Below, one piece after another: positions 36,685 through 47,877 of a stretch of DNA of 64,000 nt. The DNA is from Cunninghamia lanceolata (Eukaryota > Streptophyta > Pinopsida > Cupressales > Cupressaceae). Every line of letters starts with the position of its first letter. The first letter of the stretch is position 1. The notes under the pieces are model-generated. The model was not told the origin of the DNA. It was given only the letters and a program-made list of their open reading frames with translations, and did no database searches. Both the position numbers and the translations under genes were made by a program. The stretch covers positions 744,001 to 808,000 of the forward strand of contig BSBN01001149.1 in the NCBI GenBank assembly GCA_027924645.1. The letters are read 5' to 3'.

Positions 36685-37831
36685 TGTAGACACCCTAAAA
36701 TGACCATGTCGCCGCACCACTTGCATTTCGTCATTTCTTCCTAATCACCTGCATTTCACACATTAATTAAATAATCTAATTATTTAATTAATTTCACTAA
36801 ATTCTTCTAAATCACAAAACTTTGACATTAATTAAATACATCCTCGTTATTTAATTAATTAAATTAAATTCCTCTATATTCTTCCACAATTAAATAATTT
36901 TTATTATTTAATTAAATCATTATCCTTTTCCAAAAATCAAATCCACATTAATTAAATAAACCCAATTATTTAATTAATTCAACAAATCCTATCTTATTTA
37001 CAATTAAATAATTCCTAAATTATTTAATTAAATCAAAATTGTTCTTCCAAAATCATGCACAACAATTAAATAAATTTATTTAATTAATTTGCTTTCAAAT
37101 CTTCTAAATTAAATAATTCTAAATTACTTCTTCCAATAATATCTTCTCTAAATTTAAATAAATCAATTATTTATTTAAGTTGTTTTTTTTTCTAATTTGA
37201 GTTATCTCTAAAATAACTCAAGTTCTCTATATTTAATAAAGCAAAATATCTTCTTTTCTCATGCAAATCCCTTCTTCTTGTTTTAAATCACTTAACTAAT
37301 TATTTTATTCTTTTAATTGATTTATCTCTTCAGTTAACTCATTCTTCTATTCTTGATAACTCCTTTCATGCAAAAGAAAGCAAGACACATGTCTTTTTCT
37401 TATTCGTTGCACGTTCCTCAACTGTTCTCCTCCGTTGATTCTTCTGAATTATCTGGACCATTGATCGATCTTCCTTGAAATCTATATAAACCCCCCTCAT
37501 CTCCTTCATTGAGCCTCTCTCTCTTCGATCGTATTCTCAGGCATACTTAACAGAGCTTTGAGCATACAAAACGCGTCGATTGAGCAACCTTACGATCTCT
37601 TAACATTGATCTTTTGAGCACACTGAGCACACTACTTGCTTGTTGCAACTATGGTTTCGCAACTTGATTGAGCAATCCACACATCTCCAAAAGGGAACAA
37701 TACAGGTTTTGGTAAGAGCTTTCATTTGTCTTTGATTTTATGATAATGGCTTTTACTTAGATTGGTTCGCTTTATGTGATTGGTTTTTGGTTTTATTTAG
37801 TTTAGATTTAATCAATTTTTTCTCATACATA
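36685..37831 (+). mobile_element. Solo LTR inserted in the ankyrin-RING exon
   Basis: This 1,147-base insertion starts TGTAGACACC and ends ACATA (the expected terminal CA apparently mutated). It is flanked by GGCCA at 36,680-36,684 and 37,832-37,836. Deleting it with one GGCCA restores an uninterrupted reading ...VVPLVWPSPWKF, which fixes both ends. A TATA box, TCTATATAAAC, lies at 37,481-37,491, so the LTR is in plus orientation. No internal retroelement genes are present. Confidence 0.85.
36762..37190. repeat. Serial AT palindromes in the solo LTR
   Basis: About eight inverted repeats of the type AATTAAATAAT...ATTATTTAATT occur at roughly 58-base spacing, near 36,762, 36,822, 36,888, 36,946, 37,002, 37,062, 37,107 and 37,157. 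Each could form a hairpin. Similar palindromes occur in the related LTR at 34,440 and 34,740. Confidence 0.75.
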
Positions 37832-38466
37832 GGCCAAACTAATGGCACCACTGCATCAAGATTTAGTAATGCTACACATGTTCTATGCTTAAACTTAAGA
37901 GCTGTTGCAAAAGGTATATACCTGCCAAGAAGGATATAAGAATAAAAGCCTCATGACACCTTTATATTTGCTGGATCATTATAGTTTTCTCTGATTAAAT
38001 GCAGCTATATCCATAAGCATAACAAAATAATGGTAAATTTGAGGGTATATTGGGAAAATGAGGTTAAGTTTTCAATAAAGTTAATCAAGATCTTACCGTG
38101 ACAAGTCTCATTGAATGAGATCTACACCCCAAGATAGCAATTCCTGTATAGAATCCAAGATGCCTCCTCTAGAAACAAAGTGCAAAGGGGTGCTCCTTGG
38201 CCATCTGTAAGAAAAAAATAGACAAGATTGGTTGATAACATGTAGATTATTCATGACTAAAATAATAGATCAACTCTAGATTCAATTTGTTGCAAACCCA
38301 CAACAAAGTAACCATAGTTTAGGAACCCAACAAGCAACTCTATAGAAATGCTAAGTGACGAAGCACATACCAAAACTCCTACATCCAAGAGGGCTATAAC
38401 CAACCTCTTCAAACCATGCATGAAGAATTCATTCAAATCTACAAGTATATCCATTTGAAAAAACAT

Positions 38467-39497
38467 TGAACAATAGTCTTTTCACAAATCTACAAATCAT
38501 AGATTTTGGTTAACATGTAAAACCTACAAAACCATCCATACAAATTTGAATCCATTTAAACATTTAGAAACCCACAAATTTGAAAAATACTAAATATGTA
38601 ATATGAAACAATGGAATATCACATGTATATTTTAAATAGGAAATCTACAAAACCCACAGATCCAAGATAACATGAATATGAAACATGTAAGTACAAATAT
38701 CCAAAAGGATAAGAGGGTTTCCCAAAAAATTATGATGCAGAGTAGGTTAGAACACTTAAACAACTCAATCTATTCACCCTTCAAGTCTGGAACCATCAAA
38801 ACAATAACCATTCCTTCATAATTGTCCCCTTGTCCTAGTAGCCCTTCAAAAGGGGTTTTCCTACCATAACATTCCAACAAGACTTCAAACCCAGAAACTA
38901 AACAGCATTTTAGATACCCATTTGGTTGTTTGATAACATATCTCAATTTGGGATAGAGTTGTTTTGGAACAACACCCTCAATAATTTGTTGGTATGATGC
39001 AACTAGGCCAAATTAGGCCTCTTTTACAAAGCAAGTCTGAGAAAATCAAAACCCAAAACCCAAAACTCTACTTTAGGACCTTATTCACATCACATGGGGT
39101 CTAGATATGTAGATTTCATCAACTGGAGTAATACCCATCTAGTCTTTTAACAAAACCCTACTTCTAGCTACACAAACAAGCCCAATACATAGAGATATTA
39201 GGCTAGGGCTGCTTGAAATCTTGCCTTATCACCATCCTCTGCTCCTACAAATACTAGAAACACAAAAAAAATAGCTTAAATACTTCCATTCCACCGATTT
39301 TCATAATTTTCCACCAGTGGAATGGCTCACAATTCCATTTTTTCCTCTCAAACCCTAGCTAACTAGGTTTTACAAGCAGTTTTCACAAAATGTGCTATAA
39401 GTTATTCAAAATCTAATGAAAATCAACCAAACTAGGCTCAAATGAAAGCTAGTTCATAGTTCTATCACATGCAATTGGTTTTGAGCCTTGATCATAC
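38467..39497. other. Unassigned; probable intron or flank of the ankyrin-RING pseudogene
   Basis: There is no reading frame with recognisable homology. The next upstream exon of the ankyrin gene would be expected here or further right but is not found; the chromovirus insertion at 39,498 may have removed or displaced it. Confidence 0.35.
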
Positions 39498-39871
39498 TGT
39501 ACCAGGCCGTACAAGTCACAGGAACAACAAAAAAACACTGAAACAGTAGGAAAAATAGAGATTTTATTCATTCTTCTTCAAAATATCACTTCAGAACCCT
39601 TATTCGAACATCCTCTACCATATTTACATACATTCTATCAAAAAATAAATGATTCCAATGACTTTTCACATCCTTGACCTTTCAACTTCCGTAAAACACA
39701 CCAAAAATGCCACTTTTATAGCTTTTTAACTTTCCTAAACTGACCCCATGAGATTAAAACATATGACATGGTCTTATTCGACCTTATTACACCAAAATTG
39801 GACTTAACAACATAAAACTCAACATTTAACCCCTATTTACAATATATACCTAGGTGCCCCTGCACCATACA
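39498..39871 (-). repeat. RE3 putative 3' LTR
   Basis: On the minus strand it starts TGTATGGTGCAGGGG and ends GGCCTGGTACA (TG...CA). It contains a TATA box (GCTATAAAAGTGG, near 39,720) and a poly(A)-type signal (GAATAAAATC, near 39,560). Length of 374 bases suits a Reina-like LTR. No second copy exists in the window, so the ends are tentative, and the sequence before it is not a clear polypurine tract. Confidence 0.5.
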
Positions 39872-39904
39872 CCCGAGGAGAAAAGAATCTCAAGTTCCAC
39901 TTGA

Positions 39905-40819
39905 GATCAGCTCTTGAACTGTTGTGCCATGCTTCTTGATATCATCTTCTGTCATCCAAGCGGCATCCTCCATTGGTAGACCTTGCCACTTCACTAGGTA
40001 CTCATGGTAGACCTTGTGTCTTGTTCTCTTGGCTTCCCTTGTGTCCACAATGCATTCAAGCTTTAATGGCTCAGTAGGTGGTAAATCCTTGATCCAATCT
40101 TCATCAACAACATCTGTATCAGTCTATGTACCTACAATCATAGATCCCTTGAAAGGATATAGATCAGTAACATTAAATATTGGAGAGATAGCCACTCCAG
40201 GAGGGAGTTCTATCTCATAGGCATTATTTCTAAATTTGTGGACCACCCTACATTGCCCAATCTTTTTCATTTGTAGTTTTGTATACTTCCCCTTTGGTAG
40301 CCTTTCTTTCTTCAAATGAGCCAATACCAAGTATCCCACTTTGAATTGAACATCTCTTCTCTTTAAATATGCATGGTGTTTGTATTTTTCAACACTTTTT
40401 TGAAGATTTTCTCTAACTTGTTTATGTATGTCTTTCATTGCAACTACAAATTCCTCTCCTTCAACACTCCTTTTCTCCATTTCACTTAGATCCCTGAGCT
40501 CAAACACAACTATAGATTTCATTCCATAAACCACTTCAAATGGGCTTTTCCCAATGCTTCTATTGACAGAGTCATTATAGGTATATTCAGCCTGTGGAAG
40601 GATTAGATCCCATTGCTGTCCATGCTCCTTTGTGAGGCATCTTAGAAGGTTTCCAAGTGTCCTATTGACCACTTCAGCCTGCCCATCTGTTTGTGGGTGA
40701 TAGGTAGAGCTAAATTTCAAATTGGCTCCCAATTTCTTCCAAAGAGTCCTCCAAAAGTGACCTACAGACTTGCTATCCCTGTCAGACACAATGGTCAATG
40801 GTAATCCATGAATTCTCAC
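39905..40819 (-). pseudogene. RE3 integrase C-terminal half with chromodomain
   Basis: An open stretch of 231 codons (40,819-40,124) starts in the core after the first Asp. It holds LTIVSDRDSKSVGHFWRTLW (D2), the FSSTYHPQTDGQAEVVNRTL block with the catalytic Glu, and the C-terminal domain up to GVAISPIFNVTDLYPFKG. After a stop at 40,124 the reading continues as a chromodomain (YHEYLVKWQGLPMEDAAWM, near 40,005-39,950) and ends near 39,905. The chromodomain targets integration to modified histones in this group. Confidence 0.88.
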
Positions 40820-41241
40820 TACTTCCTTGAAAATAACCCAGCAATATATGAAGCATCATTTGTAGATTTGCATGGTATGAAATGAGCCATTTTTCTAAAT
40901 CTATCAACAACAACAAACACACTGTCAAATCCCCTTTGAGTTTTAGGCAAACCCAAGACAAAATTCATGCTGATGGATTCCCATGGCCTGTTAGGAAGTG
41001 GCAAAGGCTGATAAAGACCTGCATTAGTGCTTGAACCCTTGGCTCTTTGGCAAATTACACAATTTTCAACAAATTTTCTAACATCCCCTTGCATCTTTGG
41101 CCAAAAATAAAACCTCCTTACCTGTTCCATTGTTTTATCCACACCAAAATGACCTCCTAAACTACCACAATGTTTGTCTTTTATCAAATTAGTTCTCATA
41201 AAGCACTTTGGAATACACAACTGAGCACCTTTAAACAACAA
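40819..41241 (-). pseudogene. RE3 integrase N-terminal half
   Basis: It reads GGHFGVDKTMEQVRRFYFWP, then CVICQRAKGSSTNAGLYQPL (zinc-binding part), then SMNFVLGLPKTQRGFDSVFV. Family members have a catalytic Asp in MDFVLGLP; here it reads MNFVLGLP, so the first catalytic Asp is Asn. A frame change at 40,819 separates it from the rest of the enzyme. Confidence 0.85.
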
Positions 41242-41299
41242 TCCATCTTGTAATAGAAAATCAGAATATATTCATCATGAAAAGTACCCTTAAACTAAT

Positions 41300-42200
41300 C
41301 ACAAATAGCATATACCTCTTTGAAGTCATCATCTTTCTCATACATACCTTTTAAGGCATCTATTCCCACACTTTGGAGTTGAATTTCTTGCACTAGCATT
41401 GACCTTCTGCTCAAGGCATCTGCTACCTTGTTTGACTACCCCTTTTTGTTTGATTGTGAAGGTATAGCTTTGTAAGTACTCCACCCACTTCATATGTCTA
41501 TGGTCAACTTGTCTTGACTGTTAAGAAACTACAGAGCATGGTTGTCATTGAAAACAATGAACTCCTTGGGTAAAAGATAGTGTCTCCACTTCTTTAGGGA
41601 CTTTAACATTGCATATAGTTCCAAATCATAAGAAGAGTATTTTCTTTTATCTTCATTAAGCTTCTCACTAAATAAAGCCATAGGTCTACCTTCTTGGCTC
41701 AAAACAACCCCAATTGCATACCCACTTGCATCACATTCAATAGTGAAGATCTTGTTGAAATCGAGCAATGCTAGGATGGGTTGTTGTACCACCCTATTTT
41801 TCAAATATTGGAAGCTTCTCTCTACCTCATCAGTCCATTGAAACCTCTTCCTTTTATCCCCTTTGATGGTGTCAATAATTGGAGAGCAGATATGACTAAA
41901 ATTCTTTATAAATTTTCTATAAAAGGTAGCTAAGCCATGAAAACTTTATACCTCACTTACTGATGTAGGAGTTGGCCAACTGAGAATTGCTTCTACTTTG
42001 GTGGGATCCATCTTCAATGAACCTTTAGAAATCACAAAACCAAGGTAAACTAACTCCTCCTTCATGAATTCACATTTCTTTAGATTTATCATCAACTTTT
42101 ATTCATTCAGCCTCTTCAACACCATGTCCAAATGATGCAAGTGCTCCTCTTTAGTCTTGTTGAAAACAAGGATGTCATCCAAGTAGACAACTACAAATTT
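41300..42200 (-). pseudogene. RE3 RT palm end and RNase H
   Basis: The RT catalytic box [14 protein letters not shown] is intact near 42,170. RNase H at 41,804-41,529 shows FTIECDASGYAIGVVLSQEG, PMALFSEKLNEDKRKYSSYD and KKWRHYLLPKEFIVFNDNHA, then an end near 41,430. Stops (for example near 41,525 and 42,100) and shifts break it. Confidence 0.83.
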
Positions 42201-42363
42201 GCCTATGAAGGGTTTTAAGACTTCATTCATGAGTCTCATAAATGTACTTGGGGCATTTGAAAGCCCAAAAGGCATGACAAGCCACTCATATAACCCCTCA
42301 TTGGTTTTAAAGGTAGTTTTCCACTCATCCCCTTCTCTTATCCTAAACTGATGATAGCCACTT

Positions 42364-42960
42364 TTAAGAACAAGCTGCTCCTAAATAGTCCATCAAATCC
42401 TCTATTCTAGGTATTGGAAACCTATACCTTATAGTTATTTTGTTGATTGCCCTTGAATCGGTGCACATTCTCCAATCTCCACCTTTTTTAGGTGCCAAAA
42501 TAGTAGGGACATCACATGGACTTAAACTTTCTCTTATGAGACCCTTATCTAACATTATCTCATCATTTTGTTGAGGAGTCATTTTGTATGCAGCCTTATT
42601 GGGTAAGTTTGCACCTGGTATAAAGTCTATGTGGTGGCTCACATCCCTTATAGGTGGCTAATAACTAGGGAGCTCATCAACAACTATGTCTTGATACTTG
42701 TTCAACAAAGTTTGCACTTCTTTGGGCACATCCTCAAATTTTGTTGCTGCTGTTGTCATGACAGATTTAGGTCTGATTACAATGGCATATCCTTCTCCTC
42801 CCTCTTATTTCATAGTTTTCAAAAACTCTTTTTTCCCCAACCAGCATTACACTAGACCCGGCTTGTTCATCTACCCGTTCATCTTGCAATGGAATAAGGG
42901 TGAATGATACACCATCCTTGTCAATGACATAAATGTTTTTCTGCCCATCATATTGAACTT
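42364..42960 (-). pseudogene. RE3 RT N-terminal part and protease-RT linker
   Basis: The segment 42,642-42,364 reads [20 protein letters not shown], a gap where the usual [10 protein letters not shown] block is shortened, then [20 protein letters not shown] and [16 protein letters not shown]. The linker upstream (42,643-42,960) is broken. Confidence 0.82.
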
Positions 42961-42973
42961 TTCTATCATACTG

Positions 42974-43252
42974 TCAGGGTCTTCCTAGTAGCAAGTGACA
43001 AACATCCATTGGGATGATGTCACACAAGATCTTGTCTTTGTACCCCCCAATGTTAAACTCAACCCATGTTTGTTCATTGACCAAGACTTGTTGACCCTTA
43101 TTCAGCCAAGAAACCTTATAAGGTGTGGGGTGTGGAATCATTTTCATCTTTAGTTTTTCAACCATCTCCAAAGAAACTAAATTATCAGTTGAATCTGAAT
43201 CAACAATAACCTTACATACCTTGCCTTGAGATTTGCAAGTGGTCCTAAACAA
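42974..43252 (-). pseudogene. RE3 protease
   Basis: It is open over 92 codons: CKVIVDSDSTDNLVSLEMVE, then PHPTPYKVSWLNKGQQVLVN and CDIIPMDVCHLLLGRP. The active-site triplet reads DSD where family members have DSG, so the essential Gly is Asp. Confidence 0.82.
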
Positions 43253-43383
43253 GGATTTCCTTTATGGAGGCTCTTTGACTATTGTCACCTTAATGAGTGT
43301 CCTTCTCATCATCAAAGTTTCATCTATCTCTGGAATAGTAGGTTGAAATGGAGGTTTGATAGTCCTACTATCTTCCTCTTGCA

Positions 43384-43820
43384 CTAACTGTGTTCTCCTT
43401 TCACCTCCATCTGATGTTGAGGATTGTTTCTCTGGGCATTTCCAAGCTTGATTGCCAAACTGATTGCATTGATAGCATCTGAGTAAAAAGGTGTTTGAAC
43501 CTCTGCCTTGTCCTTCAAAGCTGCCTCTACCATTAGGTCTTCTACCTCTAAAATTGTCTCTTGACTATGAGCTTTGTTCTTGCTGCCCACTTGACTCTCC
43601 TTGTGTTTTTTGTGACTATCCTCTTCCTCCAAAATTTCCTCTACCTCTACTTTGTTTTTCTTGCCTTCTATTCAATCTTTCTTCTGTCCTGATTGCCACT
43701 TGGAAACATTCTTCCACTGTCCTTGGAGGATTAAGACTTAACTCATCTTGTATGGAGAACCTCAGTCCATTTATGGGTATGTGCAAGATCATGATGGGCC
43801 AAACTATACCTCTAAGTGGC
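43384..43820 (-). pseudogene. RE3 gag C-terminal remnant
   Basis: It contains INGLRFSIQDELSLNPPRTV and EECFQVAIRTEERLNRRQEK (end of the capsid-like domain), a Gly/Arg-rich basic part, and a zinc knuckle CYQCNQFGNQAWKC (near 43,475) in which the usual His is Asn. Homology stops near 43,800, marking truncation of the element. Confidence 0.75.
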
Positions 43821-44581
43821 AATGAAAATACAAAAAATCAGACTTTATCAAGTTCATGTGAAAATTTGAATGGATTATCTACACAATTTGAAAAAGATGT
43901 AAAAACGAAATTTGTAGATAATTGAATCTAGTTTATAGGCTACAATTTTATTTTATTTAAAACTAAATTTACTTAGTGAAAATTGAATATTTCAATGAAC
44001 AACTATTAAATTTTTCAGAAAAAAAATAAAAAGTGGGTGTCTGTCCATCCAACCTAACTATGAGTAAAAAAAAAAAAATTGAAACTTTCAAAATAAGTAG
44101 AGGACTCGTGTCCGAATGTGACGCATATTTATTTGAAATTTTTTTCCAATAAAATAATTAGTTATGATTTTTTTACTGTGACTTTTTTTAAAAACTAAAA
44201 AGTAATTTTCCAGCCAACCTAACTCGATAAAAAAAAATTGAAATTCAAAAAAAAAAATTAACCTATAGCTAGAAAAGTATAGAGTGTGACGCAGGTTTCG
44301 GATCTCAAAAAGGTGAAATGGTTTGAAAGTTATGGATGTTTTTCAATCAGTGTGTCCATCAGGATTTCAGAGACACGGTATATAGAAAATTATTAATAAT
44401 TATTTAATAAAATGATAACCAAACAAATCTTATATTTTTAGAAAGCTAACAATTTTTTCTATAAACCCTTTTCGTTTTATCAATTTTGCATTAAAAAAAA
44501 GTCATCAGCACGAAGGGTGAAGTTCGAAGAAGAGACTGAAACATGAAAACACGTTAGAATCCATGAAAAGTCAACAACCAA
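43821..44581. other. AT-rich region with hairpin and two diverged direct repeats
   Basis: A hairpin is formed by ATTATCTACACAATTT (43,874-43,889) and AAATTTGTAGATAAT (43,908-43,922). Two diverged copies of a ~90-base unit (CCAACCTAACT, A-tract, TTGAAA..., GTGACGCA) lie at 44,055-44,127 and 44,214-44,293. No gene is visible. The region could be the outer end of the DNA transposon to the right. Confidence 0.45.
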
Positions 44582-44744
44582 AACAGATATCTGTCTTGCT
44601 TTGTACCAAAGCAAGATGGATATCCGTTATGCTTCAGTAAAAGCAACTCAAAATGGATATCCATTTCCAAAACGGATATCTATTCTAGAAACGGATATCC
44701 ATTTCCAAAACGGATATCTATTCTAGAAACGGATATCCATTTCT
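44582..44744. repeat. GATATC palindrome cluster with hairpin and 38-bp array
   Basis: Seven GATATC cores lie within 165 bases. The first two sit at the bases of a hairpin: 22-base arms at 44,582-44,603 and 44,607-44,628 (3 mismatches, loop TAC). A 38-base unit (GGATATCCATTTCCAAAACG plus GATATCTATTCTAGAAAC) then repeats from 44,654, 44,692 and 44,730. The same motif recurs at 47,596-47,703 and 60,211-60,330. Confidence 0.85.
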
Positions 44745-47595
44745 TTGATCTATGAAAAATTTTGTACCATTGGTTTTGGATGAAGAGAAGTAACATATTT
44801 GAAACATCGAGGCAATAATACAAGAAGTTAAAGTTAGTTGGTCATTTATATGTGTATCTATTGTTTCATATCACATTACACATAGAATTCTAATTAACAA
44901 TCTAGTTTCCTCATTTGGGGGAACATTTTTTTATCTGTTTCTAATGGAAATATTTAGTTAAAAATTGGTGGCTCCTTGTGAAAAGTATGGGCTCTTATCA
45001 AGCATGCATAACCAAGAAGGTTGATATCCATTTTTCTTACATGTTTGTTGATCACATCTTATGAAACGGATGTTGCTTGGTGATAGTTCTAGGTTTAGTG
45101 AACAATATTCTCAAGCTTATTGCAATTTTTACACTTGTGACCAAATTTGGTACCAAACCCTTTCACCTTTTCAATTAATCCTGATAGTGTCATCTCACTC
45201 CATGCAAATCAAACCAACATTAGGACCATGTGAATGAGATTAAGGATAACCTTGAAATATGAATCTTTGTACTGTTGACTATCCTTTTAGCATGACAATC
45301 CTTTAGGATCATTGTACCCAGGTGCAACAATCCTTCAATCTTCTTTTATTTATATTTCTTTCCTCTTCATACAAAATATTCTCGTGCCTTGTAGTCATGA
45401 CAATTCACAAATCACCTAACTGTCCTTAGTGAGACTATATCTTATTTTGACAGTGATAGTCATCGTCCATTCACAACTCTCCTCTTTAACATAGATACCC
45501 TTTGCACATGTTTTGACTTCATGATTTTCCTTTTGTATGTTGTATTATGGTATGAAAATACTATGGCCCTTCTTCATCCTCTTGTATAATGAAATTAAAG
45601 GTCGACACCTACAGTTACTCTTCTTTATTACTTGGTGATAATGAATACCTAAGCTCATTTTTGATTGTCTTGAAGCCAAATTTATCACTGTTGAGATAGT
45701 CAGAGTTGATTCTTGATCATGAATATTGCGAATTACTTCAAATATCCATGGACAATTTCAATTGTGTTTCTTAAGACACCCATTCCTTGACTATCCCTTG
45801 ATGTTGGTCATGATTATGCTTGGATGGCACAATAGTTCATAGTTAGATTTTTGCCACTAAAGTTTTCCTTTGACAAAGTCGTATTTGTAGTCCACCTTTT
45901 GATGATGTTCAAACAATATAAATACTTATTCTTAACATAAGCAATACCTTTCTCACAAATACCAATGCATTCTACTCATAAGGTTCATGGCGCCATGCCT
46001 AAAGGTATGATAGTCAGCAGTGTACTATTATGGCAGCCTATGGTTGGTTTGACAATCTATAATAGTGATAGCATTCATGCCTAACAGTCCTTATCGTTAT
46101 TGTCATAATATATTTTACATTTGAGGCCTTGTCTACAACATACAAAGTTTACCTTTCTCACCCATACCTTTAGTATATAAAGGACATTGATAGGGAATTT
46201 TTAATTTCCACTCAGTCAGTGCAATCTAGGAGAGGATAGATTGTCTAAAGTTGTAATTTATTTCCATTTACACTTGCCATAACTACAAATGCTTAGTGTT
46301 TATTCTCAACCCCGGTATATGAATAAAATGCGACCTATTGTTCTAATAGTCCTATAGGGACAAAGAGGTGATAAAGCCTTTAATTTTAAACATGACATGG
46401 TTTTGATAACTTCCCATATTAGTAAGGTCTTGGATGACAATCCTTTGATGCACCTAATTGTAATAGGTGTTATGATAGTCCTTGGTATCTTTTCATTTCT
46501 TTCTTGAATGGCCTGCAAATAAGACATAAGACCTATTAGATCCTTCATAAATAAGAATTCTCATACATTACATTTAAACTTAAACTCCCTAAACATCCAT
46601 CAATCCATCCATTAATATCAAAATGCCATGAATATCCTATGATCAACCATTCTAATTCCTAGGATAGTCATATATTGCAATTTTGCTTCTCTATACTAAA
46701 ATAGCACAAGGAATATCTACCCTTGAATTTGTATTTTAACAATCTAATGTCTTTACGAATAGCATTGAGCCTTCTTTTGGGACAACATTTTTGCCTTTAG
46801 AAGCTCCTCATTTGATGATAGCCTAAAATAGAATAAGTGGATAGTCATAACATTTTAGCATAATGGGAAAACCCTAAAGTGTGATAAAGTCTATACATTA
46901 TCTATTCCCATCCATGTCATGAAGCAACTATTCAAATGCTAGGCCAACATGATTTAAACAATCATAAGGGATAACAATTCACTCTAAATGCATGGGAAAA
47001 GGACAACTCTTGGATCCCATATTAATCATGTTCACATGGCTGCTACCATCTTCAAGTGAGTCAATACAAAAATTGAAAGCCTCAAACTCATACACTTCAT
47101 AAAAATATACCTAATTATAAATTTGATATGCATGAATAAGGGAGTCATCATGCAATACAAACTAAAATGTGTCATATTTAGACATGTCATCAAGTTGAAC
47201 TACATCATGTTGAAACTCGTGTTTACTTAAGCATTACAAGTCACTTGCCTCTTTGCATGCTTCAAAGTTCCAAACAAAGGACTCAACTTTAGGTGTAGCG
47301 GAGTCCTCATTAATGACTGATTTACATGGCCTTCAACAAACTAAAATTATATATCATCTTGATGCTTATATGGAGGCTATATCATCTTTACAATTGTATG
47401 TCCAGGCTCTTTAGGAGTCTTCACAAATGTGTACAAAGTAAGATTACTCAAATCAAATAATGGCTTATATCCAGAGCTTTATTAAGTTGATACCTAGGTC
47501 GATTAGTGTGTAAACATTCAAATTAGATGGTAATTCACAAGTTTATAGAATAATAAAATGATTCCCTAGTCTAGAATCCAAATGTACATAATAAA
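44745..47595. other. Unassigned AT-rich region
   Basis: I recognise no coding region. Phrases such as TGATAGTC / TGACAATC recur (45,240-46,520), suggesting very old tandem repeats. Whether this lies inside the DNA transposon or between two copies is open. Confidence 0.35.
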
Positions 47596-47703
47596 ACGGA
47601 TATCTATTTTGTAGTAGCGATATGGACGTTGCAGAGTGTCCGTTGGCAAAGAATTGGGATTTAAGAAACGGATATCTGTTTCCAAAATGGATATCCATTT
47701 TAT
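47596..47703. repeat. Left GATATC cluster
   Basis: ACGGATATCTATTTT (47,598), ACGGATATCTGTTT (47,668) and ATGGATATCCATTTT (47,688) lie immediately upstream of the transposase 5' region. The motif matches the clusters at 44,582 and 60,211. Confidence 0.75.
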
Positions 47704-47877
47704 AAATGCAGAAAAAAGATAAAAGGAGTATTGTTGGGCCCGACATCCGCAACCAGAGACCCTCTGCTGTCAAAATACTCGTGATTTTTGGCTATGACAG
47801 TGAAAGGAATATTTTTATGCACTTTTGGAGACACAATTTTCTTGTTACAATCATAAAGGTGATATTTTTTTCCCCTA

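Larger units (their letters stand above)
36222..38466 (-). pseudogene. Ankyrin-repeat RING E3 ligase pseudogene (XB3/XBAT-like)
   Basis: Minus-strand exons can be laid out by homology to the plant XB3/XBAT family. E1, about 38,466-38,370, ends ALLDVGVLVCAS. E2, 38,204-38,097, is an ankyrin repeat (STPLHFVSRGGILDSIQELL) with splice sites ttacag and gtaaga. E3, from 37,921, runs IPFATALKFKHRTCVALLN to VPLVWP, then WPSPWKFINKL and KALMEAN. E4, from 36,370, is a RING C3HC4 reading ICFDQLCTIEVQDCGHQMCA. Defects: TGA for an Arg in E2 (38,108-38,110), a frameshift near 36,600, TGA replacing a RING Cys (36,347-36,349), loss of the RING C-terminal half, and a solo LTR inside E3. The N-terminal ankyrins are missing. 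Intact relatives act as ubiquitin ligases. Confidence 0.8.
39498..43820 (-). mobile_element. RE3: chromovirus (Ty3/gypsy), 5'-truncated
   Basis: A minus-strand element with gag remnant, protease, RT, RNase H, integrase and chromodomain in the usual order, followed by a short 3' LTR-like sequence (39,498-39,871). The protein sequences are of the type with IDSGSTDNLVS-like protease and NKAAYxxTPQ-type RT, close to the Reina/Galadriel-type plant chromoviruses (exact lineage not verified). Gag is cut off near 43,800 and no 5' LTR or primer site follows, so the 5' part is lost. Stops and frameshifts occur throughout. Confidence 0.85.

Noticed and set aside
44654..44744. Possible CRISPR-like array
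   Set aside because: The 38-bp units are contiguous with no unique spacers, there are only about 2.4 copies, and the DNA is plant nuclear.
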